A stretch of 64,000 bases of DNA from Dermanyssus gallinae (GCA_003439945.1 QVRM01001038.1:1-64000), one strand, 5' to 3'; counted from the first letter of the stretch, positions 1 through 11,664 are shown. The notes: generated by a model from the letters alone, not told the origin. Made by a program: numbers and translations.

Positions 1-461
1 GGTCCTATACACCCGGATCTAAAGCCATGTTCCTAGAAGAATAACGGCGCTAGGTCGTTCTTCGTGTGGCGGCTATCGCCTTTTATTTATTACTACTCAT
101 ACAGCGTTCTTAATACGTAGTCGAAACAATAAATATAATGGCATGTACGTGTAGTACATGCGTATGTACAAACGAATCGTGAGAGTTATATGTACATGGT
201 GCACTTTATGTACGGGGACCGACTTGTTTGCCAAACGAATAAATCCCTATTTTTTCCCCCAGCCGCTTAGGCGTCTAATCGTTGAGTTGGTAAGAGGAAT
301 ACACAATAAAGGTTTAAACTCGGGCGGACCTGTCCTCCCAAACAGTGTAACAGGTTGGCAAAAGATTCATTTTTTACGTTGGCGGTGTACATGTAACCTC
401 ATATATACATATAGTATATATATATATATATATATAATATATAATATTATATAATTAGTAT

Positions 462-523
<62 letters not shown>

Positions 524-1119
524 CTATATTTATAATATATATATATATATATGCGGAAAACGTCGACGTAGAACAGGAATCTTTCCTTATATAGATGTCA
601 TCAAGACCATGTGGCCTGATATGAATACGTATAGATTCTGTCACATTGCTGGGTGGTTCGCACATTGTTCGCGCACAACGACATTCGTCGGGCTTCCCGA
701 CAAAAAGATTTTTGTTGCGATGCAATGTCCTTGTGGCATTTTTGCCATGAACAGCGTACCTCCTGCCACAGCTAGCATGCGATTTTTCGCTTGCGGTGTA
801 TACAAATACTGAGTGTAATGTAACAACAACCAAATGAGACAACAATGCGCGCTACTATGACGTCCTCTTGCGTTACGTTGGACTGAGAAGGTTTAAAATA
901 TATATATACATATATGTATATATATATATAGCGAGAGAAAGAAACAACGGATACCCTGATCCTGCTCGCTGTGATATCCGCGCGGCGAGTTGAACGGTCG
1001 GCACTTTTACTTTTTCCGGTTGTTTTTTTTTTCATTCAGGCCAGATCATCGGGAGTGACGACGTTTTCGATAAGATTTCCACCGAAACAAATGTTCATTT
1101 CTCGACGGAACTGTGCTAT
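1..1119. other. Region downstream of BCAT, no gene recognised
   Basis: No protein family is recognisable. The stretch holds (TA)n and TA-like tracts at about 405-552 and 896-931, which account for the long Tyr/Ile reading frames on both strands. The region 600-830 is open in several frames but matches nothing I know. Confidence 0.5.
405..552. repeat. (TA)n-rich microsatellite
   Basis: Nearly pure TA/ATAAT sequence for about 150 bases, interrupted by short TTATAATT-type variants. It has no flanking inverted repeat. Confidence 0.9.
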
Positions 1120-1392
1120 TTATTGGACTTCGACGGCCCACTCGTGTTTTAGACGGCCGAGCTGAACGTCGACAATAAACTGGAATATGCGCTGGAACAA
1201 CGGATTCCGCTGCCGCAGAGTCGGCAAATCGATGTCCACGATCGATCCCGAGGTCTCCTTGAAGACGATGCGTTCGATCGGCACAATAGCCGACGCCGTG
1301 CCACAGCCGAACATCTCGATGAGCCGGCCTTCGGCCAACAGGTTGCGTAGCTCGGACATTGTCACCTCACGTTCCGATACCTTGAATTCATT
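1120..1392 (-). CDS. BCAT: BCAT exon 5 (C-terminus)
   Basis: It has 90 codons plus TAA. It starts NEFKVSEREVTM and ends HEWAVEVQ. The phosphate-binding GT is in FGCGTAS. The stop codon lies inside an AATAAA hexamer (1119-1124 on the minus strand), the only one I see in the next kilobase. Confidence 0.93.
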   Translation of the reverse strand, partial: NEFKVSEREVTMSELRNLLAEGRLIEMFGCGTASAIVPIERIVFKETSGSIVDIDLPTLRQRNPLFQRIFQFIVDVQLGRLKHEWAVEVQ

Positions 1393-4331
1393 CTGGGCAA
1401 CCGAACAACGCCACTTAGACGTATGCACAATGTATCTATCTACCTACCTATCTATTATCTATCTGTCGATCTATCTATTGTCAATCTCGACGTCCAACGC
1501 GGGAACGCAGCGTCCGTCCGCGGCACGCTGCTGAAGTGGTCCCAACCCACTCTATACGAGATAGAGTATATTCCCAGTGCACACGTTCTCAGGAGACAAT
1601 TGTCGCTCCATCTGTATTCTTAATAAATGCTAATGTATATATATATATATATAATATAATATTTATATATAACATAAAAATATATATCAATCCCTGAAGT
1701 GTTCAAATTGTATTAATGCATGAATTGTATCATAATTATGTACCATCTTGAAATGCAATGTTATTGCAAAATAAACAATATATATATATATATATATATA
1801 TGTAAAGTCGGCTTTATCGGGACCGCCTGCTCGATTGTACAATATATTTGGCCGGTCAATACAAGCTCTGATACAAGTGCACTAGGGAGAAAGGCATGAC
1901 GGATGTCCGACGGAAAGTCTGCTTAATGGGACACGCCTTGCCAAATACACTATTTCTTTGCCCAGTCGAACGCAAGGATCAGACATACATTCGGGAAAGC
2001 AGGGATGATGGCTATATTAGGGAATGTAGAACACAGGGAGAGGGCTACGCTAAGCTACTTTGACCGGCTTTCGACGAGCCTCGTTCTGCGTTGTCCATGT
2101 TTGATCGTTTGCTAGCAATACGATCAGCTGCTGCCTCTGTGGTTGCCTCGTGGCCAATAGAGGAAGAGATCGTTTTAGCCGTAAAGGGTAACGACACATT
2201 GCTTGCCGACATGGGTTATGGTGATAGACGTTATTGCGGTGGACGCGCTAGTGAGGATCGCCCTCAATTGGTCGTTAAGCTTTGCGGCGTACCGTGGACA
2301 ACTCTTTGACAAGCAGAGCGCTCACAGCACTGGTTGCAGCCTCACAGTGTTGAGTTAGCAATGGGAAGCGTTACGTATATAGAGAGACAGAGAGAGAAAT
2401 AGGAAAAATAAATAATAAGGGTGGGAGGGGAAGTAGACAAAGACAGCTGGGAAGGGGTGCGGAATCGACCGCTTCCGATATGGTTCTGATGATGATTTCC
2501 CTGATACCGCACTGCTTCCAGGGATCCAACGGAGATCAGGCGCAACGAGGCGGATAACAAACAATATGCAGGCGTTCTTGACAGGGCGAATAGAACCTAA
2601 CTGTTAGGCGAAAAACAAACAGTACTGCTACCGCCTATGAGCGTAGCGGTGCTGTGCAGAAAGCTCGATTCGTTCGATATATCGCAATTGCAAATGACTA
2701 CATCCTGCGAATTTACTATGACGTACATATGAGAGCAAGATAGATGCAGTTTCTGGAAACGAAATTATATTGACCTAAACATTTTAATAAATAATGATTA
2801 AAAAATAATACCTATTATATTGGCCTGAATCTACTGAGTAAATGTCTGAAAAAATGAGCGGGCTCAGCAGGCAGAGACATGCCCCAGAACGAACGGAGAT
2901 TTCGGGTCTGTACCCATAAGTGGCGGATAGCCTTGTACAGACAAGCAAGACATTCGCCCCGCTACAAACTTACCCAATCTCGAGTGAGATCCAGGATCGA
3001 TTGCCGGTTGATTCCCGGCAGGATAATGCCGTTTAGAGGTGGCGTAATCAGCTCAAGTCCCCCATGTTCTTCGCGGATCAAGAAGAAGATGTTCGAAGCA
3101 CCAGCCTCGGTTATGCGATGCTCGGGACCGAATAGCCAGAGCACTTGGTGAAGACCCATACGCTCGGCCTCTTTTTGAACCATTAACGTAGACGCGTAAT
3201 TTCTGATGTTGTCGTTGTTGTTATATCATTGTAGATGTCGCCGTGGTATTGCCGGTATAGAAATCATACACAATGACATAATATACGCAGGGAAAGTACG
3301 TTAGTTAGATATACGTACAGCTTGTTTGGGGCTTGTATAAAAGCACTCATGGCCCGTGTCTGTTAGGCGATTGCACCTAGTTTAAATATCAAGCTCGGCT
3401 ATACTCATCGCAGTTTTTTAAAGCTTTTGTATACATATCTGTACTACTCGTGAGAGAGAGAGTGACATATATTATATATATATATATAACAAACTTGCTT
3501 CTCTAAGGTTTCCACCGTTCACTTAATTGTAGCGACACAAACCAACAACACGTCGTCCTCTACTGGGCTCATCATACACACGTCGACAAGAGTAGACAGA
3601 CAGTCGTCTTCCGTCTACCAAACAGCTCTATCTATCCAGCTATCGAACTATGGTAACTTACGCGCCAATCTTTTTGTCGCCAGTGCCGCCGGGCCACGCG
3701 CGAACGTATTTCGGGTCGGCGAGCAACTGTAAGCGGTTTGACGCGCTTGGGCGAAAGCTGCCCTCGACCGGGCTGCAGATAACGTAGAGGACAGCTTCGA
3801 GCGAGCGGCCGACGCCCAGCCGCGGCTCGATGCCCAGAAACGTCGGCCGAATGTAGAGCGATCCCGACATGAACGGCGGGACCCAGGTAGCGTCCACCTT
3901 CAGCAGCTGTACGAGGCACTGCAAAAACTCGTCGCCGTCGAACAGCTGATACAAGGTACAATAACAAGGCGGCACACACAAGAGATCGGTAGCGGCACGT
4001 TAGTTCGAGCACCGGCGGCGATTTGGGGCCAATAGGTCCTGACACGACTGTGGCATGGCTCATTCCTGCATGCGTGAGTGAGTGTACATATACCGATATA
4101 CCGTGTAAACTGTGTGCACTGTGTATGAGAGTTACGCTGTCTGTGTGACTAGAATCGATAATCGTATGGGTGTCGCTCAGAAGTGGATGTTCTGGCTTTC
4201 GTACAACTTCTAACCTACAATTTGTAGATTTTCGTTTTAGCGCATGATTGTAGTCGTGTAATCGGTTATTGTAGGTGGTGTTTGTAGTAGCCGTGTAAGG
4301 CCATTGTTGTTGCTGTTGCTTACTTTTTGTG

Positions 4332-4414
<83 letters not shown>

Positions 4415-5108
4415 GCTATTGGATGGTCGTTAATTGCACTACAGTGTAACGTGTGCAGCCAGCTGGCTAACGTACCGGTAGGCCGACTCGCTCAGCGGAG
4501 TCCAGAAGCCGGTTGATGTTGAGCTGGGGTCGGAACAGGCGGATCTTGTCATCGACGCCCCTGTACGCTTTCATGCCCTCGAATAACTGTCGAAAGTAGA
4601 AACCGCAAAGCGTCCACATATGTATGTTAGTTTTACAGAACCAACCATGTAATCGTGGTGCAATCTAATGCGCCCATACTGCTCTTTAGAGGACGGACAA
4701 ACGTATGGCTAGTTAACAACTAATCATCAAGCAAGCGATGAGTTATTAGAATATTTAACTACATAGTGTGTATGTATGCATTCGAATATATACGTTTACT
4801 CTAATTAAGGAGACCTTCATACGTACCTCCTGCCCATAATGGAAGACCTTGGCTGCCGGATGGAGGTTGAGATTGTGCAGCGGTGAAATGCGCGGCTTCA
4901 GCCAGCCGGTTTCGTCGTTCCAGTAGCACTCGAACATGTGGTCGGCGAAGTGGCGGCCATACTGAAGTCGCGAAAAGTCGGGCGCCGTCGTCCGAGCGAC
5001 CCGATAGACCTCGAGATCCCTGCACTTCAAAACGGAGGGTACACTCAGCGGAGCAATTTTTGTCGCCAGGCTCGCGAGCGTGCGACTAGTTAGCGAGGTT
5101 GCCGCCAT
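1120..5108 (-). CDS. BCAT: Branched-chain amino acid aminotransferase, complete 5-exon gene
   Basis: This PLP enzyme (fold type IV) transfers the amino group of leucine, isoleucine or valine to 2-oxoglutarate. Exons on the minus strand are 5108-4827, 4586-4476, 3945-3662, 3202-2974 and 1392-1120, all with GT-AG introns and in frame, giving 392 residues, a normal length for the animal mitochondrial form. Residues 1-25 are rich in Ala, Ser, Thr and Leu with basic residues and no acidic ones, like a mitochondrial presequence. Family motifs seen in order are FADHMFECYWND, HYGQELFEGMKAYRG, SLYIRP, KKIGANY with the PLP lysine at about residue 223, ITEAGASNIF, PPLNGIILPG and FGCGTAS. The redox CXXC of the vertebrate mitochondrial enzyme is absent (GTASAIVP). 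The start ATG at 5106-5108 has a good context. Intron 4 carries two LINE tails. Identity is secure; mitochondrial location is inferred. Confidence 0.95.
1480..1635 (+). mobile_element. LINE family B, 3' tail fragment in BCAT intron 4
   Basis: It encodes DVQRGNAASVRGTLLKW, the conserved C-terminal tail of the restriction-like-endonuclease LINE seen at 25540-28432. It ends AATAAATGCTAA and passes directly into (TA)n at 1636. Confidence 0.75.
1636..1672. repeat. (TA)n between two LINE tails
   Basis: A TA-rich tract separates the family B tail from the family A tail at 1694. Confidence 0.85.
1694..1779 (+). mobile_element. LINE family A, 3' UTR fragment
   Basis: It starts at CTGAAGTGTTCAAATTGTAT and is collinear with the 3' UTRs at 7028-7115 and at 23358-23440 (minus strand), including AATTATGTACCATCTTGAAA. 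It runs into (TA)n at 1780-1801. Confidence 0.75.
1802..1990. repeat. Diverged tandem duplication of about 100 bp
   Basis: The segment starting AAAGTCGGCTTTATCGGGAC near 1803 is followed about 108 bp later by a diverged copy starting AAAGTCTGCTTAATGGGACA. I judge identity at roughly two thirds by eye. No coding content is recognised. Confidence 0.45.
2974..3202 (-). CDS. BCAT: BCAT exon 4
   Basis: It completes the split Ala codon and reads NYASTLMVQKEAERMGLHQV, later PPLNGIILPG and DLTRDW. The acceptor CAG is at 3205-3203 and the donor GTAAGT at 2973-2968. The junction rebuilds the family's GGNYxxT motif as GANYAST. Confidence 0.95.
3662..3945 (-). CDS. BCAT: BCAT exon 3 with the PLP lysine
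   Basis: It runs from LFDGDEFLQ through SLYIRPTFLG and LLADPKYVRAWPGG to GDKKIG, then the first two bases of an Ala codon. The second Lys of KK aligns with the Schiff-base lysine of the family. The donor is GTAAGT, phase 2. Confidence 0.95.
4326..4414. repeat. (ATT)n microsatellite in BCAT intron 2
   Basis: About 29 perfect ATT units. It produces a spurious poly-Tyr frame. Confidence 0.95.
4476..4586 (-). CDS. BCAT: BCAT exon 2
   Basis: It has 37 codons from LFEGMKAYRGVDDK to AERVGLP. A CAG acceptor lies at 4589-4587 and a GTACGT donor at 4475-4470, both phase 0. Intron 2, next to it, contains the long (ATT)n array. Confidence 0.95.
4827..5108 (-). CDS. BCAT: BCAT exon 1 (presequence and N-terminal domain)
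   Basis: It has 94 codons. It starts MAATSLTSRTLASLATKIAP and ends HYGQE, followed by the donor GTACGT at 4826-4821. Splicing is phase 0 into LFEGMKAYRG of exon 2, which restores the family motif. Confidence 0.95.
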
Positions 5109-6480
5109 GGCAACTTATCTCTCTCTCGAATCTCTCGATTCTCTACTCAGCGGCAATTTAACAGCAACTCAAATCGCTCGATCTCGACACAGAGCCGTGG
5201 GGTTGGGGTTGCTTTTCCAGGCCAGCGACGTCGCGTGACACGTGTCGTGCGACCTCAGTCGGAGTCGGAAACAAGTTGCAGCTAACCCGGGTCGGCTCGA
5301 GGCTCGATCGACTTCGTCTGACTTCAGCAGATTCCGGTAGACTCGTCTCCAAGACTCGGGTCCTGACCGCCTGCCCGCACTCCCTGTCAGAGGACCAAGA
5401 ACTCGCCAAGTTCTTTCTTTGCCAGAGGACTCAGCTTCAGAGCTCAGCCTAACTGTCTTGTCGGGATCGCAGCGATCTATACACTGCTTGATGGAGTGGC
5501 TCGTCAAAGCGTCGACTACGCTCTCTTAGGTGTTACTGTCATTCCGTCCAGAACTCGCGCAGTACACAGGCGACGTGGTGCGCAACGAGGCCGACTGTTG
5601 CTGAATGGCACCGCACCACAGCTCCCAATGTATCACCGATGTGTAATAGTATCTCGGCATTCGAGATCGAAGAGGAGTCCCCATGAACCACGGTCGTGAG
5701 ACTGTGACAGAACCACTGTCAAGAACAGCCAGAGGGCCGCCACAAGGGTGAGAGAGAGAGAGAGAGATAGAGATGGATATCGAGAACAACGAGCAGAAGA
5801 TGTGAGCAGAGGTATACGACGAAGATTCTACCACGTATTCAAAGGTAAAGCAAGCGATGAGTTACTAGAATTGCCGTGCTACAGGAACCGAAACCGCAGG
5901 AAACCGCTCTGTTGTTGTGGTGCTGTTGTTATTGGTGGCGTTTCGGCGCCACTGAACGCGAGCCAGCGTCACTGTAACTGCAGCAACAGTATATCACTCG
6001 CTGGAGCTGCTTCTGCTGCTGCTATTAACGCGCGGATCTCTTGTGGATCACGGATATAGACGAAATGAACAAACGTCCATGCACCTATGCGCACTTCACT
6101 CCAGCACTCGAATCTGCGACGAACTGCGCTCGGCGGCGACCGCCAACGGGCTTAAATGTGTTGGTCCGAGTGCCGAGAGCCAATGTTAACGATGTCATCG
6201 ACAATACCAATGGTGCTGCTGCTGATCATGATGATAGTGATGATGATGATGATGATGATGACGACGATCATCAAGAACAACATCATCCTCATCATCATCA
6301 TTGTCGTCGTGACGGCGCGGAGGCCTGCGCAAGGGTCATTGAGTAGCAGCACTTCTCACACCGCCGAGTAACAACTCTCCTCTCCCCTCGAGGACGCGCT
6401 CGAGCGACGCCAAAGCCATGCACGGCTCCAGGCTACTAGCAACGGCAGCCGGGACAACGGCCACGCTGGGCAGCTGTGGA
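5109..6480. other. BCAT upstream and promoter region
   Basis: GAGA/CTCT tracts lie at 5118-5150 and 5748-5770. The GC-rich stretch 5160-5740 is open in several frames on both strands, but no family is recognisable. No TATA box is clear upstream of the BCAT start. A BCAT 5' UTR probably lies in 5109-5200; this is inference. Confidence 0.4.
6222..6304. repeat. (GAT)n-rich trinucleotide tract
   Basis: ATGATGATG and related ATC/CAT triplets, partly self-complementary (GAT then ATC). It yields poly-Asp, poly-Met and poly-Ile frames that are not genes. Confidence 0.9.
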
Positions 6481-6484
6481 CCGC

Positions 6485-6526
6485 CTATATATATATATAT
6501 ATATATATATCTATATATATATATAC

Positions 6527-6578
<52 letters not shown>
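6485..6578. repeat. (TA)n microsatellite
   Basis: TA repeats with short CTATA and CATA interruptions, ending in ACACACA. Confidence 0.9.
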
Positions 6579-6582
<4 letters not shown>

Positions 6583-6899
6583 TATATATCAATAGCTAAA
6601 CTAGCAAGATGAGAGAAGATCCAGTGATGTGAAGGAAGCACTAGTTGTGTCTGATGTATATGTTTATAATTTAACCAACCTGGATGCTAATTAATCCATA
6701 ATAATATATAACCCATCAAGCACAATAGTAGTCGGCACATCAAGAACAATAGTATCGCCATCTAGGTTTACATCAGTGACAGCAGTGCATCGCCATGAAC
6801 GATGTTCTTCGATGGTTCATCGAACGATAAAATATTACTCATAATAATGATGAAAGTCTAGCACACAATGACACTGTTTCCGTATAACAAAGTAAATAA

Positions 6900-7115
6900 T
6901 GTACTTATTGATTGATGGCAATTAATGTCGTTGCTGGTTCTGCTCGCAGATATGCGCTAAATACCACGCAGGGAGCTGCCAGACGCATCGGCGGTCTTTG
7001 CACTTTTTCGACCGGTGGAACGGTCGCTGAAGTGTTCAAATTGTATATAATGACGACTATATTGTAATTATGTACCATTTCGAAATACAAGTATATTGCG
7101 TAACTAACAATATGT
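6900..7115 (+). mobile_element. LINE family A, 3' end with zinc-knuckle codons
   Basis: Positions 6926-7030 encode CRCWFCSQICAKYHAGSC, then HRRSLHFF and a TGA stop. This matches the C-terminus of the element at 23298-25243 in frame and in stop position. The 3' UTR that follows is collinear with the other copies and ends near TA-rich sequence. The rest of the element is missing (5' truncated). Confidence 0.8.
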
Positions 7116-7211
7116 ATATAATGTATTTACACGATTAACAAACGTAAAAGATAATATATTATCCATTTATATGTTTTAATACGCATTTATATCCTCTTAA
7201 TGTATATATAT

Positions 7212-7990
7212 ATACGAGGGAGGTCGGAAAAATCTAGTTTTTTGAATTTAAAAAAATAACTAAAACACCAAGGCCTTCTAATTTGTTTTGTTTAGAAGCA
7301 CAGTGTGAAATAATGTCCAGAAAAATCAATTTGACGACGTGCCCGACAATCGAGTTTTTCACGCAGCTTAAACTGGTGTATTTGAAGGTTGGAAATAGCA
7401 TGTACGCATGCAAATTTCAGCTGACGCAAGATTCAAGCCTACGGACCATTAAAAGCGGCTTTACTGCGCCATGTAGGTTTCGGATACGACACAGCCTGAT
7501 GCCAATTTTGTGAAGAAAATGACCTTTCCCGTCGAAGCCCATTTTTACATGGATGGAAGTGTGTAAAAACAATACTGTCGCATCTGGGCAACTGAGAGCC
7601 CCCAATGTGCTTCTCAAAGAGCCGCTGCATGTACCATATGTGTCAGTCTGGCGCGGTTTCTAGTCCAAAGAAACTAATAGGCCCTTTTTTTTCACTCTAC
7701 GGTGATTGGCAAGCGTGATCACAGCATGATCCTTACTCGTCCTTGACCGAATTTTGACGGAATCAATGCGAACGAATTCTGGTGCAACACGCCACACAGT
7801 TGGTGAGACAATTAAGCTTTTGAAGGTTGAAGTGTCCCGGACGGGTCATCTCGCGACACGGGGGCATTCACTGGCTTTCAAGATCTTGCGATTTGACACT
7901 GTAAGCCTTAACCTATTTGGTGGTTTCGTAAGAGTTAGGTGTGCGCTAATAACCCTACGACCATCAATGACCCAAGGACCAACATAAAGC
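7212..7990 (+). mobile_element. Tc1/mariner-superfamily transposase remnant
   Basis: Translated fragments in shifting frames resemble mariner-type transposases: FPVEAHFYMDGSV then CRIWATESP, and further on GATRHTVGETIKLLK, with many stops and frameshifts. Positions 7213-7240 could be part of a terminal repeat. No matching 3' terminal repeat was found. It is inactive. Confidence 0.6.
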
Positions 7991-7999
7991 GTGCATAAA

Positions 8000-10080
8000 T
8001 AAAATTGAGCTTGACTTATGTGAAAAAGTGCTAAAAAATTGAATGTCGCGTATACAGCTTATAACCACCGAAAAAAAATCACCACGTTTTTGGGCTTACT
8101 GTCACTATTAGTAACCACCATTCATAAGAAATGGCATTAGATCTGTTTAACCACATAATGTGTAATTTTTTAACACTTTTGTTTTTGTGTTACTTCTAAT
8201 ATCTCAGACTATTTTGCGAACACCGATTTGAATATGCAATTTGAATATGCATGTATAAATACACTTATATACGAGTATAATGTACAACGGCCAAAATCGT
8301 TGTTCAAGTGAGAGCTAAGCGGTAAACGCTTCTATACGAGAATGGATACTAAAAACAAAATTCTCACAATTGTTGGTAAAATTGGCACAAGCGCGTGGCG
8401 CGAAACAGTTCAAAGTGTGTCCAGACCGTGTTTGATTGGTGTAGCGTTACGGCGCTTCGAGATCACCATGAACCTGCCCAACTTCTGAACCAAACTGGTG
8501 TCATGCTCACCCACCGCCGCAGTCGCAGTAAGAGCAAGCACGTAGACCACACGTTTACATCAGCCCGGTACGTGTCCCTTTTGGGCAAAGTTCAACGTTC
8601 ACGCTCGGCGGTTGAAACGTAGTTTCCGTTGCTTCTGTCCGGGAGATGGTGTAGCTTTTTTCGCGCTTGTGTACGCGTGTGTGGATGGCATTCCGGTGCA
8701 TGGTTCATGGGGCAAGTGCCACAACGGCCGTCTCCTTGGCATTTGCATATGTTTCAGTACCAGCAAAAAAAAAACTGCCAAAAGAAAATGACAATCAAAC
8801 GGCAAGTATATGTGCGTCGCTAATTGTGCGCACGGACGTTCACCAGGGCATTGCATAGCAGTAGAATGACGTTTGGTAGAGCGTTTTCGCTTTGGATCTG
8901 TGTTGTTGTTATTATTATTATTATTTGCTTTAAGCTAAGAAAGAACCATCAGTGACGTAAGTAGATGACAAGTCTATCGAAAAGCGTGTATTCTCAAGGA
9001 TATACAAGGTGTGTATTCATATACGTGATCTATTACTGTACGGCCAGCTGAATGGCAGAGGTTTTTCGTATAGTACCAAGTATTATGATCGCGCAAATCT
9101 CATAACTTGGTCAATCGAGTTATGGGCCAACTATTGCATCTAATTTTAGGGGTCTGCAATTGGCACTTTCACAGTCAGAATAGAACGCATTGTCCTACTC
9201 ACGATCAAGCATAATGTTCCTACATTCAGTAGAGATTACTCTGTTTACTCTGCCTACAACGCATACATGTACATACAAAAATTCAACGGCAATGGTGATA
9301 TTTTTTCAGCACATACACGTTTAACTTGCATAATATTATTGATTAAATGTAGCGCTATTTAAAGATTTCTCCGCTTTGCTTCTACTATAGTTCGAAGCGT
9401 TTACATAATCTAGATCATTTTCCTTATATTGTGGCCTCTCCGTTACAGCTATTCTTGAAGATGTCATACCTTCTCTGAATTTTATATCATTGAAAGTTCA
9501 AGCTCTCAGGCTTGGCTTAGCAATTGCATTGGCTGGTATGACGTTATCGTTCGATGTAAGTCACCTGCTTCTGAGTACCGATGTACGCCAGTCACTCCTA
9601 GCATTTTCAAAAGCTTTAAATATGTTGATTATTCTACTAAAGCCAATATCGTTGTTTTCCACTCGTCTCAGACAGTGCTGATCATGCCCGGTGGCCTTCT
9701 TCATCTAGCAAGGGAAGTTATGTCAAATCAAAAAGTCCCTGGATCTCATTTTCCAGGAGAAAATTAAATGGCAGCCGCTATTAGATTATATCTCACAAAG
9801 ATGCGTCGACAACGAAGTTGACAAGTGTTCCCACGGGTGGTCTACTTTCAGTGTATAAACCCCTGATCGAGACAAAACTCGGCTTGTTTCTGAACCCTTA
9901 GCAGAGATCGAGCTTGAAATTGAATACGGGTATTATGCCTCTAATTTGGCGGTATGACTATCCCTCTCAGTCGAAAAATGAACTGCATCGGTATTACGAT
10001 TCATGAGATTATGATATATGACAGTCATGTCCCGTCTAGCGTCAGAGTCTGCTGTGCTGTCGTGCTATAGTTCGCCCGTC
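8000..10080. other. No gene recognised
   Basis: About 2 kb without a recognisable coding family. Reading frames at 8395-8860 and 9490-9681 are short and resemble nothing known. A short ATT tract lies at 8904-8925. Confidence 0.45.
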
Positions 10081-10084
10081 TGAG

Positions 10085-10345
10085 TATGGTCAGTATCTCC
10101 CGCGTTGTTCTGGTCCCTGTGTACAGGGAGTCCTCCTGGAATCGATTCTCACTTACGGAATCACTATATGGGACACAATCTATTCAATAACTTTACACTC
10201 GTTACGGGTGACCCAGAACAATGATGTGCGAGCCGTTACCTGTCTGTCTCGTCGGGACGACGTGTCGCCATGGTACAGCAGACTCAAACTCAATCAGCTG
10301 ACACTTAAATTAGCCGTACTAATCCAGATTGCGATTTCGACTTTC
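10085..10345 (+). mobile_element. LINE reverse transcriptase C-terminal remnant
   Basis: One frame reads LESILTYGITIWDTIYSITL, then RVTQNNDVRAVT and VSPWYSRLKLNQL. This resembles the region after the RT palm in Jockey/CR1-type LINEs (typically LxYGIxxWG, QNKxxR). It is isolated and broken. Confidence 0.5.
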
Positions 10346-10617
10346 AATTGACTCCCTTCAGGACTCAGCGATTTGATGGCCAATTCGGGTACTCAGGTTG
10401 GCCAGATTCTGGTTGGCCTTAACGCAGCACTCTCTAGCCTACATGCTGCCAAAGTGTAGACCTTCTTGGCCTGGCGTCCAGGAGGCGCCACAGCTTTTTC
10501 TAGAATTGTTGTCGACGCGGCAGTCGCGGGCAAAGTCCCCTCTCTGTGACGCGCGCCTTAGCAGGAGGACGTTGGAGCCGCTTGATAGCAAAAAAGGGTT
10601 CATCATTGGAGTAAAAA

Positions 10618-10763
<146 letters not shown>

Positions 10764-10902
10764 GTGCCAGTTTAATTAGGATTAACTGTGGCATCTAGTG
10801 AAATCGTCAAAATGCTGCTATTAGAGCACCTAGAATGATGTGTTCGAACTCGTTGTGTTCAGTAAATCTTCACGCGTCTAAAAAAAAAAAATAGCAGAGC
10901 GC

Positions 10903-11331
10903 AGTGATGTAGTATTAGGGTGTGGAGGCTTGTTAGAGCCTCAACTATGTCCCTTATTATGAAATCCAGAGGCAATGATTCTGGACTGTTTGATGGCCAA
11001 AAGTGTGTCGGCCAGAGCAAGTCCAAATTGTGCTCTAACCAGTTTTACACTAAGTAGCTCATGTGAGCGGGTGCGCCGTCTTGTAGAAACACATACGCAT
11101 TCCTTTCGACACGCAGTCAATCCATGCGTTGACCAAAGAAACAGGGCAAACGCCATTTTGTCATCTCCTGCATTTTGGCGCAAGACTGGTTAGATGACTG
11201 TTTGGACATGTTCTGGCCGAAACACTTTTGACCATCAAACAGTCCAGATTAAAATCCTCCGGATCTCTTTTGTGTGGAGGCGTAGTTGAGCGAGGCTCTA
11301 ACAAGTCTCCACGCCCTAACACTTCATCACT
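10903..11331. repeat. Imperfect inverted repeat of mariner transposase C-terminal sequence
   Basis: The arms 10903-11046 and 11181-11331 are reverse complements with differences and small indels. Translated, the plus arm near 11180-11330 reads QDWLDDCLDMFWPKHF then PSNSPD, and the minus arm 11045-10903 reads NWLEHNLDLLWPTHFWPSNS. Both match the WPxxSPDLNPLD region of mariner transposases. So two copies of the same transposase segment face each other around a spacer of about 130 bp. Both are broken. Confidence 0.65.
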
Positions 11332-11468
11332 GTGCACTGTCATTCTGTTAGCATTTGAGAAATTAGGTTTTGCCTTGTTTTGAAGCAAACGGTTACTCAA
11401 GCAAACGGGAAATATATTAAATAAACAGACGCGCAAAGTGTTGCTAGAAACAACGAGTCTAATCTAAT

Positions 11469-11664
11469 AGCAAAATCTTTGTCAATCTAGGTATCCTAAC
11501 AATAAAATATAACGATTCTACTAGAGGTCACAGTTTATCTTGATTTTACTGGCGTACCTTGTATATATATATATATATATATATATAAATCAACATAAAC
11601 TGTAGTCTCTATTAAAATCGTTATATTTTATTGTTAGGGTACCTAGATAAATAAAGAATTTGCT
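11469..11664. repeat. Diverged palindrome with a (TA)n centre
   Basis: The arms 11469-11546 and about 11585-11664 are reverse complements. Both carry CCTAACAATAAAATATAACG and CAGTTTAT, with scattered mismatches. (TA)n lies between them at 11562-11586. No coding sequence is seen. It could be a small fold-back element or an old TA-centred inversion. Confidence 0.75.

Noticed and set aside
1187..1534. 115-codon plus-strand frame over BCAT exon 5
   Set aside because: It is the antisense of the last BCAT exon plus TA/CTAT repeats.
5158..5507. Overlapping frames of 83 and 112 codons upstream of BCAT
   Set aside because: GC-rich, open on both strands, no recognisable family.
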